Source of the DNA: Semisulcospira habei
Taxonomy: Eukaryota; Mollusca; Gastropoda; Semisulcospiridae
Reading direction: 5' to 3'
Assembly: GCA_036245525.1 (NCBI GenBank)
Contig: BTPG01000002.1
Location: forward strand, 160,217,609 to 160,281,608
Length of the DNA stretch: 64,000 bases
Within the stretch, counting starts at the first letter, position 1. Each line of letters begins with the position of its first letter. The notes beneath the pieces are model-generated. The model made no database searches. It was not told the DNA's origin and saw nothing but the letters and a program-made list of their open reading frames with translations. The position numbers were made by a program, and so were the translations under genes. This document shows, piece by piece, positions 1-62,827 of this stretch.

Positions 1-242
1 CCAAAATGTTCACAGTTACATGATTCCTTTTGTGTTGTGGGCCAGTTAAGGCTTTTGTCAGCCATGGGACGTTTTGTTTATTGGGTGTTTATTCTTCACC
101 AACCTATGTAAGTTTAGCACCATATTAATGCGAATGCCAGTAACACAGTCTGACTCTATGGCTCACACATATCATGATATATATAATGAGGGTGACCAGT
201 GTTTGAACTGAGAGTAAATGGGAGGAAAGAAACTAGTCACCT

Positions 243-456
243 TTAACCCATTACATCCTGAGGCTGACCTTTGTTAAGGTTGCTTATTGTCCTATGAAGG
301 CTACATTACAGATTAGGAGATAGATCAACCATTTTAGTTCAAGGGTGGTGCCAGAATAGCTTGACGCCTTAGGCGCCAAGCTATTCTAGCACCACCCTTG
401 AACTATCATATTCAAATTTATTTCAAGCCAGAGTGTATCAGGGTGAAAAGGGTTAA
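243..456. repeat. TTAA fold-back element, family A, copy 1
   Basis: Starts TTAACCCATTACATCC and ends AAAAGGGTTAA. A central hairpin at about 335-408 has arms TTCAAGGGTGGTGCCAGAAT / ATTCTAGCACCACCCTTGAA. The TTAA-CCC/GGG-TTAA ends are those of piggyBac-like or other TTAA-targeting DNA elements. No coding sequence. Confidence 0.85.
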
Positions 457-488
457 TGGTAAAAAAAAAAAAAAACTTTGATATGCAG

Positions 489-52320
<51,832 letters not shown>

Positions 52321-52374
52321 AAGTGCTCACGCCACAATCCATGTAGCATGGTCCTCGAGAGCTGAATTCTTCTT

Positions 52375-52415
52375 CTGCAGGCTGTTGACGTGGGAGATGC
52401 AGGTTGATGGCATGT
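52375..52415 (+). repeat. Tandem partial copy of the last coding exon inside the 3' UTR
   Basis: Bases 52375-52415 repeat 52276-52316 with a few substitutions and one inserted base (CTGCAGGCTGTTGACG against CTGCAGGCTGTCGACT, then GATGCAGGTTGATGGCA against GATGCAGGTCGATGGCA). The copy follows a CT-rich tract ending in CTGCAG, so it also looks like an acceptor site. No evidence that it is translated. Confidence 0.7.
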
Positions 52416-52421
52416 AATAAA
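52416..52421 (+). promoter_or_regulatory. Candidate polyadenylation signal AATAAA for RPGRIP1L
   Basis: AATAAA lies 96 bases after the RPGRIP1L stop codon. A second AATAAA at 52762-52767 is an alternative. Cleavage sites cannot be read from sequence alone. Confidence 0.45.
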
Positions 52422-52769
52422 CACTCTCCCTGTCAAGAGCTAACAGCACATCATCACTCGAAGGGTGAACTCGTTTGCGGTCAGCTGCATCTGGATGCGC
52501 GGCATAAGCAGCGCATCAGAATGCGGCTGACCGCGAATGAGTAAATCTTTTGTGCACGCAGCCACCGGTACTGTTCACAGTACTACGGTACGCACGAGGA
52601 GTTACATTTTTGGGACAGTCAAGATCTTGGTTGTGCTTATCCGAAATGGGTGCACTTGGTGCATGCGATATGTATAATTGTTAAGTGCTGGTCTGTGATT
52701 TTGGACCTTACGGCCACAGGCATTATAATTGTGTCTGGTTATAGTGTTGTTCATCTAATGTAATAAAAT

Positions 52770-53340
52770 GTGCGAGTCAAGAGTACTCTGAATTCCAAAT
52801 GACCCCAACCCTCCCTTTATCCGAGGGGATGAAACGTCGTTGCGAATGGCCAAATGATTTAGTTGCTGCGGCAGCTCTTGTCTGTATTTGGCAGGAAAGA
52901 GAGGGTTTGGTTCATTGAAAGTTTAGTTTCCCATGTTAATAGTATATTCGGCACACTTAAACCCATATCAATTTATTGTGAAATTCCATCACAGTCTTAA
53001 GCCGTCCAGCAGTATTCAGAAAGTGTACACAGATGAATTTTGAATTATAGCCTCAAACATCCAGCCGTATCTGGTACTGATGATAAATTGTGTTATGTTA
53101 ATTTATTAGTCATGTGGCGTCAGTATTTTTTGTCAGACGATTGACTCCTGTAAAAAATGATGTCAGCAAGAAATGCTCCCAACTGCCTTATAGTCAAGTT
53201 TTTCATCCCATCCAGGTGTACATGTGCGTGTCTTTACTATAAATTGAATTTATACAGGAGAGCATTTCCTGTCATGTGCTACATGTAACTGCAAACATGC
53301 ACTTGTTCATAATAACTTAATTGTACCCATTCATAGCAGT
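52770..53340. other. Intergenic stretch between RPGRIP1L and EMC4
   Basis: AT-rich with no frame or named repeat. Family D arms (CTGGTCTGTGATTTTGGACC / AAAATCACAGACCAGCAC) flank the region at 52684-52720 and 53344-53406, with further copies at 54005-54055 and 54262-54328. Confidence 0.5.
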
Positions 53341-53343
53341 TGT

Positions 53344-53406
53344 GTGCTGGTCTGTGATTTTGGAACATGTGGCTCAGACCGTAACATCTAAAATCACAGA
53401 CAAGCA
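53344..53406. repeat. Family D inverted repeat
   Basis: GTGCTGGTCTGTGATTTTGG pairs with CTAAAATCACAGACAAGCA around a variable centre. Other copies: 6858-6910, 32592-32650, 51897-51947, 54005-54055 and 54262-54328. Arms of about 20 bp. TTAA ends not seen. Confidence 0.75.
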
Positions 53407-53477
53407 GTTACAAATTCATGTATATTTCTGTAGCTTTGCTGCTCCCCTACTGCAGCTGCTGTGCTAATTTTGTTATA

Positions 53478-53882
53478 ACAGGAGAACCTCTTTTGAACGA
53501 CCACCCTTAAGGGAGATCACGTGTCATTAACCCATTACAACCTGAGGCTTACTTTTGGTATTTGCTTATTGTCCTATGAAGGCTACATTACATATTAGGA
53601 GATAGGTCAATCATTTTAGTTCAAGAGTGGTGCCAGAATAGCTTGGCGCCTGAGGCGCCAAGCTATTCTGGTACCACCCTTGAACTATCATAGTCAAATT
53701 CATTTCAAGCTACAGTGTTTGAGGATGAAAAGGGTTAAAGACCATCATTTAGATGGCTGTTGTCGCCTACATGATGATGGTTAATGACAGGCGACACTCT
53801 TTGCCCTTCAAGACTTCTCTTGAGAGAGCACCTGTCTTTTAGGAACACTTTTTTAGTGGTTGCACAAAACAGGTTCTACTGT
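53478..53882. mobile_element. MITE with ACAGnAGAACCT ends, copy 2, carrying a fold-back element
   Basis: ACAGGAGAACCTCTTTTGAA pairs with the right end AAACAGGTTCTACTGT. The family A element 53527-53738 is inserted in it. Same family as 1193-1395, which lacks the insertion. Confidence 0.7.
53527..53738. repeat. TTAA fold-back element, family A, copy 17
   Basis: TTAACCCATTACAACC / GATGAAAAGGGTTAA. Hairpin about 53617-53692 with GGCGCCTGAGGCGCC centre. Closest to the copies at 243-456 and 755-967. Confidence 0.9.
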
Positions 53883-54610
53883 AAATATATTATTTATCAT
53901 GAGCTGGGTCCCATACCTCACTCCTTCCCATTCGCATACCAAATATAAAGCCTGCCTTACGTCGATCTTTACTCGTAGCTTTCAGATCTAGCTTCCAGTG
54001 CATGTGTTGGGCTGTGATTTTGAACCGCATGGCTTGGAGCCTAGAAATCATAGTCAAACCTGTGTAAAGTGACCATCCCAGGGACTGCCAAACTGGGTGC
54101 CTTAGGAGGTTTCCTTAAATGAGGACATCTAAGTATCCGAAGGAGGATGTCCACGTAGAACAGATAGTCACCTTATACAGGTGCTCACCTCAACTCATTC
54201 ATACATTTGTTTTCTTTTTAGCATGTTGTTGTACTGCCCTGCTGTCGCAGGATCCGTTTGTTTGCTGGAGTGTGATTTTGGATGTTACGGATTGCAGCCC
54301 CTTAGTCCAGAATCACAGACCAGCACACATTTGTAAGTGTGAAATTGTTTGGTAAAGTATTTTTATGGTGCGTTCTGTGCGTACGTCAGTTGTATATATT
54401 TACAGGACGAGGGTCCGCTTTTTTACCACCCACCTGTGATATTTGTATGAATGTGTAGGTTTGTAGGGGGTGCATTGTAATCACCTGAAAACAGTTGCCG
54501 GCAGAAGTTTTGAAAAACCTGCAGATGGTAGTTGCCAAATTCTTGTGGTCTGATTTTTTGCATTATGGCTGAAGTTGTAACGCCTTTAAAAAAAACAAAA
54601 AACCCAGTAC

Positions 54611-55040
54611 ATATGTGACCCTCTCTCATGAAACCAGTCTTAACTCGCAGGGAACCAATCAGCACTATACGCAATAATATGTGGTGGGGGTCAATCTGGG
54701 TCATTTTCACTTTTTTGCAGAAATGTATTCTACATACACCAAAGTATCATATGGTTAAAATCTTTATCATGAAAAATGCCATTAAATAGGTTAAAAATGA
54801 TTTTAAAAGTCTGCCCTTGGCCCCAATTATACTGCACACAGAAACTTCAAACGCTGTTTTCTCAAAATGGCCGCCGTAGGCTTTAACAACTTTATATACT
54901 AACAACTTCTACAATTTTTGCACTACAGCATACAGTCATATATCACAGTAATCAGCAAACACTGTAGTTTTCAGAAATGTATATATGTCAAAACATCCAA
55001 AATGCGAGTTAAGACTGATTTTGTGAGAGAGGGTCACATA
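54611..55040. mobile_element. 430-bp MITE with TGTGACCCTCTCTC ends
   Basis: Left ATATGTGACCCTCTCTCATG, ACCAGTCTTAACTCGCA. Right TGCGAGTTAAGACTGATTTT, GAGAGAGGGTCACATAT. Inverted repeats of about 38 bp, possible TA target. The interior is AT-rich and non-coding. Confidence 0.8.
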
Positions 55041-55229
55041 TATTATGTCTGTCTCCAGTTCAGATCTGTTTTATTAATTGTCAAGTGGTATGCATGATAA
55101 GTTATGTATGTTACTAATGTTTATAAATATCTGTAGAGTTAAAAGAATTTTTGTAGTTAATAAAAACATTTCCATTTTATTTGAAACAGGATATTCCTTT
55201 TACTGTATGTTAGTTTCATGTCTTTCAGG

Positions 55230-55437
55230 TTAACCCATTTAGCCGCAGGACCCTGCAGCATGCAGGAGATGGATTGATCATGATGATTCAAGGGTAGTGC
55301 CAGATGAGCTTTGCACCACGCTCATCAGGAACTCCCCTTGAATTATCATGATCAATCCATCTCCTACAACTGGTACATAGTCGTTAGACAATGCCTCCAA
55401 AAGTTTGGAAATGTGGCCGTGGAGTGAAGAGGGTTAA
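55230..55437. repeat. TTAA fold-back element, family A, copy 18
   Basis: TTAACCCATTTAGCCGC / GTGGAGTGAAGAGGGTTAA. Outer stem GGAGATGGATTGATCATGAT / ATCATGATCAATCCATCTCC. The GATCATGATGATTC / GAATTATCATGATC arms differ from the CCATGATAATTC form of other copies, mostly in matching pairs. Confidence 0.87.
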
Positions 55438-55814
55438 ACTTCTGTCATATCACACACACACACACACTGAAGATGCCTACAAGAATGCACTTGAGAAACA
55501 GTTTACATGATTGTACGTTTAGATTTTACTGACATCACAAATGCACAATATCTATGTGTACAATAAATCTTAATTTGCCAACACAAAAACAGATATTTTC
55601 GCTAAACAATGAAACACAAACTTGATTTGTAAAATGCCAGCCCAGCCACATAAGAAGAAGCAAGAAAGCATGTAAACATACCTTTCATTATCATACTGAC
55701 ATCACTTACTCTTTCTCATGTCCACAACTACGTCCGACTTTAATAACAATGGCAGACTAACCCAGACAATATTTAAATTGCAACCTGCAGAAAAAAAAGT
55801 GTATTTCTGCAGAA

Positions 55815-55882
55815 AAGAAGTATAGATTCTCACGAGCCTCTGCACCCTGCGGGGACTGACAAGAATCTATGCCACGTGCTGG
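55815..55882. repeat. Family B fold-back (degenerate)
   Basis: AAAAGAAGTATAGATTCTCA / GACAAGAATCTATGCCACGT around CCTCTGCACCCTGCGGGG. GATTCTC / AGAATC is shared by both arms. Confidence 0.72.
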
Positions 55883-55907
55883 GACTGAACAAAGGACTAA
55901 ACATGTA

Positions 55908-55998
55908 GCCCTTTGGCCGTCGGTGGTGCTTTTTGTTTTTGATGATTCCTGCAGGAATCATCGTGACAAAAGCACTGCCGACAGCCAAAGAGTTAATT
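55908..55998. repeat. Family C fold-back
   Basis: CCCTTTGGCCGTCGGTGGTG / GCACTGCCGACAGCCAAAGA around GATTCCTGCAGGAATC, right flank GTTAA. A weaker copy is at 56200-56295 (TTAACCCTTAGACTGTCGGT / CAACAGCCAAAGGATTAA). Confidence 0.82.
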
Positions 55999-56650
55999 CT
56001 AGGGCTGTTTCACAAGCTGTGGCATCCTCAAACTACCATATCATTTGCTGGAGACGGACCAACCACAACAGTTCATGAGGACAAAGACCTAAATAGCTTG
56101 GTGCCAGTTTGGGCTAGTCTGTCAACACCCTAGAACTATCGTGTTCCACCTGTTTCTTGCTATAGCGTGCAAGAGTTGAATGTTTTCACAATGTGAACTT
56201 AACCCTTAGACTGTCGGTCACATGTCTGGTTGAGATGAATCTTGCAGAAATCAGTTCGACCAAACATGATAGTCAACCAACAGCCAAAGGATTAATATTA
56301 AGATTTTTTGACGACAGAGAGTTAGAATCAGAAAGAGCACCAACATGATAACTGAAAATTAAATGAATGTACACTGTAATGTTAGAACGGATTAAATACT
56401 AAAAGTGTTAAAGCCTCAGCGGGCATACAAGATGTACACAATCACAGTACATCATTTGAATCCTGGGCATCAGTGTAAAAGCTTAACACTGGCTGTGCTG
56501 CATCTGTCTGTAAAGATCACCACTGAGAACCAGAGCTCTAATCCCCTTGTGCATACAGCTATCAGTACTGTTTACAGTACAGATGACTGCATGCACAAGG
56601 GAGCTGATGACTGTCACTAGTGTCAGAAAATGTTGCTTGCAGAACAAACA

Positions 56651-56686
56651 CTACAGATACGCTCCTCCGCCAGACCATTCCATACG
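56651..56686 (-). CDS. EMC4: EMC4, terminal exon (12 codons)
   Basis: Minus strand, acceptor GTTTCAG, then RMEWSGGGAYL and TAG. The family ends in a similar R-M-E-aromatic-S-G-G-G tail, and entry is phase 0, matching the upstream exon. The intron between the two exons (56687-63808) is 7.1 kb, of which 6.5 kb is DIRS copy F. Without F it would be about 590 bases. Confidence 0.88.
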   Translation of the reverse strand, partial: RMEWSGGGAYL

Positions 56687-56971
56687 CTGAAACAAAGAGG
56701 AAGAAAAATTAATTTTTCTCTAAAATATATTTTTTCGAAAAATACTTACCGATGACATTACTGTCTGGAAGTGTCTACTACTTACTCAATTTTAGCCTAA
56801 GAACTTGTTGTGTTCCTTCACCACCCGGGAGGCACTCGGGGAACCCTCATTAGGGCTGAAAGTAGCCTCCCGTCCCAGTCCAATCAGGCGTCCACTACGT
56901 GGCCCAATCACAAATCAGTCGTGATACTTAGCTTACCAGCGGCAAGCGGGGCAGGTGGGAGGGTCCTTTGA

Positions 56972-57059
56972 GTAATGTCATCGGTAAGTATTTTTCGCAA
57001 AAATATATTTTAGAGAAAAATTAATTTGTTTCCTCAAAAACATTACCGATGACATTACT
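56972..57059. repeat. DIRS-F internal complementary region
   Basis: TTTAGAGAAAAATTAATTTG at the junction joins the copies of the two outer ends, matching 56709 and 63243. Confidence 0.93.
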
Positions 57060-57176
57060 GTCTGGAAGAATGGCGAAAAGGTGGAGGGTGCCGCACCCAA
57101 ATACCATCCGAAAGGGCAGACGACAGAGCCCCACACCCATTCGCCAAACTCCCGACAATTTTAGCTAAGTGCATAC

Positions 57177-58257
57177 CTACGGCGCTGCCGGCGCCGGGAG
57201 GGAGTGTTGCGCTGCGGCGATGTCCCCCACCAGTGCGAGATTCTCTCGCTGGCCCGACAGATCCCTGAGGTAGAAGCGGGCGAATGTTGACTCTGCCCGC
57301 CAGCCCACTGCTGCCACGATGTCTCGAACTGCACAATTGCGATCGAAGGCGACACTCGTGGCCATGGCCCGAACCTCGTGTGCGCGGATCCTGAGCCGCC
57401 TCGCCCCGTCAGGGGAAAGATCCTGATAGGCGGACCGAATGACCCAACGTAGCCAGGAAGATATTGTCTGAGCTGTTATGTCATTTCTTTTGGGGTTCAA
57501 AGGTAGAAAGAGGCGTGATCGTCCTCGGCGGACGGGCTTGGATCTGCGTATGTAAATGCGTAAGGCGCGCACGGGATCCTGCTGGCGCGTCTCCTTAGAA
57601 AAGGTCGCGTGTTTCAAAGGTCAAATATTTATGACCTGGGGGGCAGTCAAAGGAGACCGGGTCTTGGCGAGGAAGGCCTGGTCTGTGAGTAATTGTACAG
57701 AACCATTCGCTCGGAATTGGAGGCAGGTAGAACTCGCTGACAGAGCGTGTAGTTCGCTTACCCTGGCCGCCGTGGCTAAGGCCAAAAGGAAGCATGTCTT
57801 CGTGTCACATCCGCGAAGCTAGCCAGTGAAAGGGGTTCAAATCTGTCCGAATTAAGCCACGTCAAGACCCAGGGTAGGTCCCAGCGAGGAATCAGAGAGC
57901 GGGGAACCGGACGCTGCAGTCCAAAATGTGCCATCAGGTCTGCGAGATCTTTACATGCGCCAGGGTCCGGGTGGCCTAGATGACGGTAAGTGTCCGCAAT
58001 CATGGACAGGTAACCCCGTATCGTGATGGGAGCGAGGCCGAGGTCTCCAAAGAGCCAGATGAAGAAGTTTGCGAGTTGTGGAGTAGTTAATTTGAGGGGT
58101 GAGAGATGTTGGTCCGAGCACCATGACTGGAACACTCGCCACTTGCCCTCGTAAACACGTCGAGTCGAGGGTCGACGGGCTGAAGCGATCACCTCCACTG
58201 CAGCACCCGAGAAACCTCTTGCGGTGAGGGCTTGCCGGACAATCTCCAGGCGTGAAG
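57177..58257 (-). pseudogene. DIRS-F tyrosine recombinase with two breaks
   Basis: The frame overlaps the 3' part of the RT ORF: LTARGFSGAAVEVIASARRP, VYEGKWRVFQSWC, APITIRGYLSMIADTYRHLG and WVLTWLNSDRFEP. One base is missing near 57806, giving a stop at 57776-57778. In the shifted frame RVSELHALS (first catalytic Arg) follows, then TGA at 57621-57623, then RIRAHEVRAMATS (His, Arg) and FARFYLRDLSGQ (Tyr) to TAG at 57177. It would cut and rejoin the circular DNA intermediate. Now broken in this copy. Confidence 0.88.
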
Positions 58258-60190
58258 AAGGAGTCTCTCCGGGCACGGGTGGAACAGCGGCTGGCGAGGC
58301 TGCTTGAGCATAGTTCTCGATGTGGGGAGACGAAGGGGCGGACCCGTGGCGAGATAGAGAAGGTCGTTGGTCCAAGACCTGGTCCAAGAGAACGGGGCGA
58401 TCAAGAACAGGATCGCGTTGCAACCTCTGAGCTTGATTAGGACTTTGGGGACGAGAACCGTCGGTGGAAAGGCATACGCAATCAGTCCGTTCCACGGAAT
58501 GGATAGCGCATCGACCGCCCAGGCGAGAGGGTCTGGAATGGGGGAGACGAAGAGGGGAAGTTGATGATTCCACCTTGTGGCAAATAAGTCGATCATGGGA
58601 GTCTCCCAGTGATCGCAGATCAGCTGAAAGATGTCCGGGTGAAGAGTCCATTCCGTGTGGAGAAGTTGGCCGCGTCGAGAGAGGGAGTCGGCCAAGACGT
58701 TCAAGCGTCCGGGGATATGTCGAGCTCGGAGAGAGATGCCGCGGTGCTCGCACCAGCACATCAGGCGGTAGAGGAGAATGCAGAGATCCGGAGAGTGGGT
58801 ACCTCCCTGCTTCTGAATGTATGAGACGACCGTAGTGTTGTCCGACAGGACAAGAAGCGTCTGGTTGCAAAGGTGGACTTCCCACACCATGAGCGCCTGC
58901 CACACTGCTTGTAGCTCGAGCCAGTTGATGTGTCTGTCTGTCAGGTCCGGGGTCCAGAGGCCGGACGTCGAAAGGAAACTCGGAAGCAGGTGTGCACCCC
59001 ACCCAGCGAGACTCGCGTCCACACAGAGCGAGAGCTGAGGGGGCGGTGAGGCAAGAGGGACTCCCGAAGCTAGCCAAGAAGTGTCCATCCAACGCCGTAG
59101 GTGAGAGTGAAGGATTGGAGACACCGGCACCAGGGCATCGAGGTCGCTGGAGGATGGCCTCCAATGAAGCAGGAGGTGTAACTGAAGTGGGCGGGAGTGA
59201 AGACGACCCAGGGGGAGGAGATCCGCCGCTGCATTCATCAAGCCGAGGAGTTGTAGCCAGACTCTGGCGGGAACGGATTCCGACCGGGCAACCCGAGAAG
59301 TGAGGGAGGTTAACTTCGTGATCCGAGGTTCTGGTAAACACACACGGTTGAGGTCGGTTGCAAATTCCATCCCAAGATGAATAAACCGGCGAGATGGAGA
59401 GAGGTCCGACTTGCGGGCATGGAGTAGAAATCCCAAGCGGGACAAGAGCAGGAGTAGAGCGTCCCTGTCCATCCGCAGCACCGACTCCGACGCATTCCTC
59501 ATGAGAAGGTCGTCTAAGTAGTTGGAGATCGGACTGGAGGAGGACTGTCGAGCCTTGGCGACGACTGCATCCATGATGCGAGTGAAAACCCACGGGCTGA
59601 GGTTGAGACCGAAGGGAAGGGCGCGAAACTGGTAGATCACGCCTTCGAAAGCGAAGCGGAGATACCGTCTGGATGCCGGATGTATGGGAACATGGAGATA
59701 CGCATCTGAAAGATCGAGGCTGACTGCAAAATCCATAGGTTGCACAGCGGCCCGGAGCGTCCGGGTGGTCTCCATGCGAAAAGTCGGAGCCAGTATAAAC
59801 TTGTTCAGCGCCGAGAGATCGATGACAGGACGCCACTTTCCGTCTGGCTTCGGAACTACGAATATGTGGCTGTAAAATGCCGGGGAGTGGAGACGAGACA
59901 CTACCTCCGTGGCAGCCTTCTGTAGAAGGGAGGCCACCTCTCCGCGCAAGGCGATAGCTCTTAACTCGTCGGATGGAATGTCTGTCCATACCGGAGATCG
60001 TCTCAACGGCGGAGGGGAACGGAACGAAATCGAGAGACCCTCGGAGATGGTAGTAAGGACCCAAGGGTCGTCCGGTAGCAGCGCCCGCCATACGTCGCTG
60101 CAAAGGGCCAGTCTCCCGCCGACCGGAGACTCCCGAGGGGTCGGCGGGAACTGGAACGGAAGGCAGTCATTGAAACCTGCCGCGCCCTCG
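58189..60190 (-). CDS. DIRS-F reverse transcriptase, RNase H and methyltransferase-like polyprotein
   Basis: The frame is open from inside the end of gag (about 60190, shifted +1 relative to gag) to 58189. No clear ATG was seen at its start. Counting from 60006: fingers VPKPDGKWRPVIDLSALNK at about 51-69, LDLSDAY at 98, catalytic YLDDLL at 163-168, RNase H acidic residues in CVDASLAGW (about 330), NWLELQAV (364), LSDNTTVV (389) and ADSLSR (440), then the DIRS methyltransferase-like block MIDLFATRWNHQLPLFVSP to about 560. All key residues are present. Translation may need a frame shift or re-initiation after gag. Confidence 0.9.
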
Positions 60191-62774
60191 ACCCGGGCGG
60201 CGGGCAGGCTTGGGCCAGGAGGGGATAGAGGTCTGAACGGGTTTACCGCGGCTGAAAACGGGAGCCCTCCTGGGCGCGTTGGAATGACGGGGAATGAAGG
60301 TCGAAGAGGGTCTGGAGTTCCGCAGGGCGCGACCCACGGCCTTGCGGGCGGCGTGAAAGCGAGAAGTGGTAAAGCCTTTGGGCCAGCGGTCTAAATTTCC
60401 ATCCTTCACTTTCTGCCAAGTCTCCCCAAAGAGGAGACGTCCACCAAGAGGAGCCCGACGCAGTTGAGACTTCAAATCAGGGGGCAATCCACGACAGGCT
60501 TGTAGAACAGCATCCCGACGCATGAGATCGCAGTTAGCAGCAGCCGCCATCGCGTTGACGGAAGAGTGATAAGCTGCCCGGTTAGCCGCGACCGCTAAAG
60601 TGAGGAGATCACCAAGAAGGGGTGAAGATTCTCGTGAGTCTTCAATGCGACGAATAAAAGCTTGTGTGATAAGCTCCAGAAAACCCCCACAGGCCAAGGT
60701 GTTCCGCACTAGGGACGCCATCTTATCCAAACCACGCGGGAAAGTGTAACGTAGCTTAGAGTTGCCGCCAAGTTGCGCCACAACTGGAGGGTCCAACGTG
60801 GGAAGTGCGCACTGAAAAGACTGTGAATGGCCCGCGTACCAAGATTGGCGGAACGCGATGTCAAGGTCAGCCGGCCACTTGCGGTCCGTAAAAAAGGAGG
60901 GATCTTGTGAATCCGTGTGTAGATGAGCGGAGAATGAATCCCGCATATCTTGAAATCCAGGCGGTTGAGGCAGCGACTTGAATCTCTTATGTTGCCGGTC
61001 CGAATCAACAAAGGCGGACACCTTCCGTTTGAGCGGGGGGGACGGAGGGCATTCGTCTTTCGGTAGGGCGGCCACGACAATACGAGCCGCTTCATTAATG
61101 CCAAGAAGCGTTTCCGTGCGCGACGACGAAGGGAGTGTAGTCGACACAAGCGCATCCGATATATCAGAGTGCGGCGAAAGGGAGCGGCCGCCAAAGTCGA
61201 GGAGATTAGAGACCGAATCCTCAGGAAGTAGACTAAGGGTGTCCTCCTCGCGTGTAGGGAGGGAGATCCGATGGAGGGTCCGTAAAGGAGAAACGGCGCG
61301 GAGCCCGTCCGGATGAGAAATTGTAGCCACCGGCGAACGTCGTACCGCGGGAGGATGGCGAAGCGGGTGCAGGGGAAAGGTATAAACGGGAGGGGGGGAC
61401 CTAGAGGGAACCGTGTGACGTGAACGGGGAGAACGACTGCGATGACGGGAGCGGCTGCGATGACGGGAGTGGTGGACACGGTGAACTTTTTTACCAGCGG
61501 AGGTCCGAATACGGGGCCGAGGAGGGGAAGGGGACGGGTGACGGGACGGAAGGGGAGGGGCAGACCGAGACAAGCTGGAAGCCGAACGGGGAACCGAAGC
61601 GGGAGAAGGAGATGAAAGGGAAGATGATGATGAATGCCGAGGACGGCGGCGATCGGAACGGACAGTAGAACGATGCTCCTGACGGTAGTCACCCGACGCG
61701 TGAGTGTGTGGAGTATTGGAGGTCACGTGAGAAAGAAGAACACGGTCATCAAACCGATGACGCCTGGACCGGGATCTCGCGCCAGTCTCTGTACGGCGGG
61801 TACGTTGCCGCATAGGCGACTCTCCGTAAGAGCACGCAGACTTGTGCAAATGAGATCGCATACGACGATTTTCGGACAATGGACTGCGCAAAGCATGTCG
61901 TGTAATGCGTGCCCCCGGAAGGCAAACGCTACGCCCTAAGGCGGACTCCCCGTAAGAGCCAGCAGGCGTTGTCCGTTTAGAAATCTTTGTGGATGAGCCA
62001 ATGTGCAGCGGCCGACAGCGCAGTTGATCGTCACGGTCCATTAGAACGCGACTAGCTGCGGACAACGTACTACGCGAATTATGTCGCGGTATGCGCGCCC
62101 CCGTAAGGCAAACGCTAAGCCCTAAGGCGGACTCCCCGTAAGAGTCAGCAGGCTGTGTCCGGTTAGAGAGTTTGGAGGATGAGGAAATCGCCAGCGGAGG
62201 ATGATTCAGCTGATCCGCACGGTCTCCAGAAATTCGATTAATTTTGGACAACGTACTACGCGAGGGAGGCGGTGTCCGATTAGAAGTGAGGGAAGATGAG
62301 CGAAGCTCAAGCGGCCGACGGCTCAGTGGATCCTCACGGTCCGCGCCCACACGTTTGGAAACAGCGCCAAGCACTGATGTGGGCTCTAGGAAAGAAGCCC
62401 TGTCACTAGGCGAATGCGGACGCTCGCGCCTGTAAAGACTCCAAAGTTGCGACCATTGCTGCTCGGGCCAGGCGGCGCAGACGGTGCAAGTATGGTCCGA
62501 ATTGCATCCCGTACAAGGAAGGCAAAAATCATGATCGTCACACGGCCACCGGAAAGATCCATACTTGTCGCAGGTACGCACGGGGTTACTGCAACATACA
62601 AACAGAAATAGCAGGCGACTGTGCGCAAGCACTCGGAATGCGCGAAAACGAGAACGAAAGCGATGCGCGATCCGACGAAACAAACGGAAACAGGCACCCG
62701 GGCCGGGGCCTTGTGAGGGAGGGGCCAAGACCTTACCTCTCCTGCGACGTGGCGACGGATGGAGGAATCTCCAT
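60167..62774 (-). CDS. DIRS-F gag-like protein, two exons, 819 aa predicted
   Basis: Exon 1 62774-62737 starts ATG (MEIPPSVATSQE). Intron 62736-62589 has GTAAGG and TTGCAG ends. Exon 2 62588-60167 ends TGA. The total is 2460 nt in frame. After the junction comes NPVRTCDKYGSFRWPCDDHD, then FCLPCTGC and CTVCAAWPEQQW, a Cys-rich zinc-like motif in which the second Cys of the first pair is Tyr. The middle is Ser/Arg-rich with internal repeats (SYGESALG, VCLxGARI). The C-terminal third has LDKMASLVRNTLACGGFLEL and an RGRGR tail. Presumed RNA-binding structural protein. The open frame also runs back into the intron, so an unspliced start would give a different N-terminus. Confidence 0.8.
61910..62270 (-). 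repeat. Direct repeats in DIRS-F gag
   Basis: A unit of about 185 bp (containing CCCTAAGGCGGACTCCCCGT and AAGGCAAACGCTA) occurs at 61910-62090 and 62093-62270 with moderate divergence. It encodes the SYGESALG/VCLxGAR repeats of gag. Confidence 0.8.
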
Positions 62775-62827
62775 AGCCGGAGCAGTAAACACCACAGGGA
62801 GTACCTTCCTTTGTTTGTTTTGTTTTA

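Noticed and set aside
60709..61692. A 327-codon second frame inside DIRS-F gag
   Set aside because: It overlaps gag in another frame, is rich in repeated Leu/Pro/Arg, and has no homologous open frame in copies B, C or D. Best treated as a shadow.
62589..62728. An 853-residue gag frame starting near 62728
   Set aside because: Its first codon is TTG and its first 46 codons lie inside the predicted intron. The spliced form from ATG 62774 matches copies D and C better.
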